Of a DNA stretch of 64,000 nt, positions 63,737 to 64,000 are shown piece by piece. The stretch spans positions 124,001 to 188,000 of the forward strand of contig NZ_CP113975.1 in NCBI RefSeq assembly GCF_026870155.1, read 5' to 3'. The stretch is from Flavobacterium marginilacus (GTDB lineage: Bacteria; Bacteroidota; Bacteroidia; Flavobacteriales; Flavobacteriaceae). Numbering within the stretch: the first letter of the stretch is position 1; each line of letters starts with the position of its first letter. Under the pieces are notes generated by a model. The model saw only the letters and a list, made by a program, of their open reading frames with translations. It had not been told where the DNA came from and did no database searches. Position numbers and translations under genes: made by a program.

Positions 63737-64000
63737 ATGAAAAAAATTATAATTTTCTTGTTAGTGATTATCACTTTAGGTTTCGATACACAAAAGGAGG
63801 AAGCTTTTGCTGCAGGCGAATTTCTAAAGTTTAGAGTTCATTACGGTATTATAAATGCAGGTTATGCAACTATCGAAGTTAAGGATGAAACACTGAATAA
63901 TGAGCCAGTTTTTCATGTAATAGGAAAAGGCTTTTCTACAGGTATGACCAAATTCTTTTTTGAAGTTGAGGATGTTTATGAAAGCTATATAGACAAAGAA
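63737..64000 (+). CDS. DUF3108 domain protein, exported (partial, runs off right edge)
   Basis: An ATG at 63737 opens a frame to the window end, 88 codons with no stop. It has a signal peptide (MKKIIIFLLVIITLGFDTQK region) and continues AGEFLKFRVHYGIINAGYAT, IEVKDE and FHVIGKGFSTGMTKFFFEV, followed by EDVYESYIDKE. This is the start of DUF3108, a beta-rich periplasmic or outer-membrane family of unknown function. Confidence 0.82.
   Translation, partial: MKKIIIFLLVIITLGFDTQKEEAFAAGEFLKFRVHYGIINAGYATIEVKDETLNNEPVFHVIGKGFSTGMTKFFFEVEDVYESYIDKE

Overview
The window is AT-rich DNA from a Flavobacteriaceae bacterium, most likely a Flavobacterium. Evidence: Bacteroidota-type promoters (TAnnTTTG -7 boxes, one with a TTTG -33 element 19 bases upstream), a PorZ-like type IX secretion gene, the recO/ileS/lspA block, and protein sequences typical of the family. 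No rRNA, tRNA or CRISPR array was seen.

Region 1 (1-11.2 kb). A divergent DJ-1/LysR pair is followed by an NAD operon (1467-9395). It encodes an NrtR-type Nudix regulator, PRPP synthetase, a NADAR protein, a macrodomain protein, a DUF4291 protein, KptA (RNA 2'-phosphotransferase), a frameshifted second macrodomain gene, a metallophosphatase, a small unknown and nicotinamide phosphoribosyltransferase. Together these could recycle nicotinamide and ADP-ribose products back to NAD. Three matching 21-bp palindromes, two of them on the -7 boxes of nrtR and prs, are candidate NrtR operators. An IS5-like element sits inside the operon, and a decayed IS1182-like element follows it.

Region 2 (11.4-25.1 kb). 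This is mostly housekeeping: nadD, gmk, yicC, a cystathionine synthase/lyase, gdhA, a porZ-like gene and recO. Accessory genes are interleaved: a four-helix-bundle protein embedded in repeats and two DUF1016 (PDDEXK) nuclease-like genes.

Region 3 (25.1-47.8 kb). A single minus-strand, 16-gene operon encodes a phage-tail-like contractile injection system (eCIS): cap/terminator protein, sheath, two tubes, a DUF5908 peptide, LysM-type hub protein, VgrG-like spike, PAAR tip, gp25, two large baseplate proteins, two unrecognised components, a tape measure, a 1105-residue putative cargo with a C-terminal nuclease-like motif, and an AAA+ ATPase. It lies between recO and ileS.

Region 4 (48-64 kb). 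This holds ileS, a DksA/TraR-like gene and lspA; then on the minus strand a 5-formyl-THF cyclo-ligase, a PLP decarboxylase, an AstE-like deacylase and a hypothetical; then uvrC, a patatin/beta-barrel protein, the tyrosine catabolism genes hmgA and hppD, a candidate small RNA and the start of a DUF3108 gene. Many intergenic gaps hold short, self-complementary word repeats.
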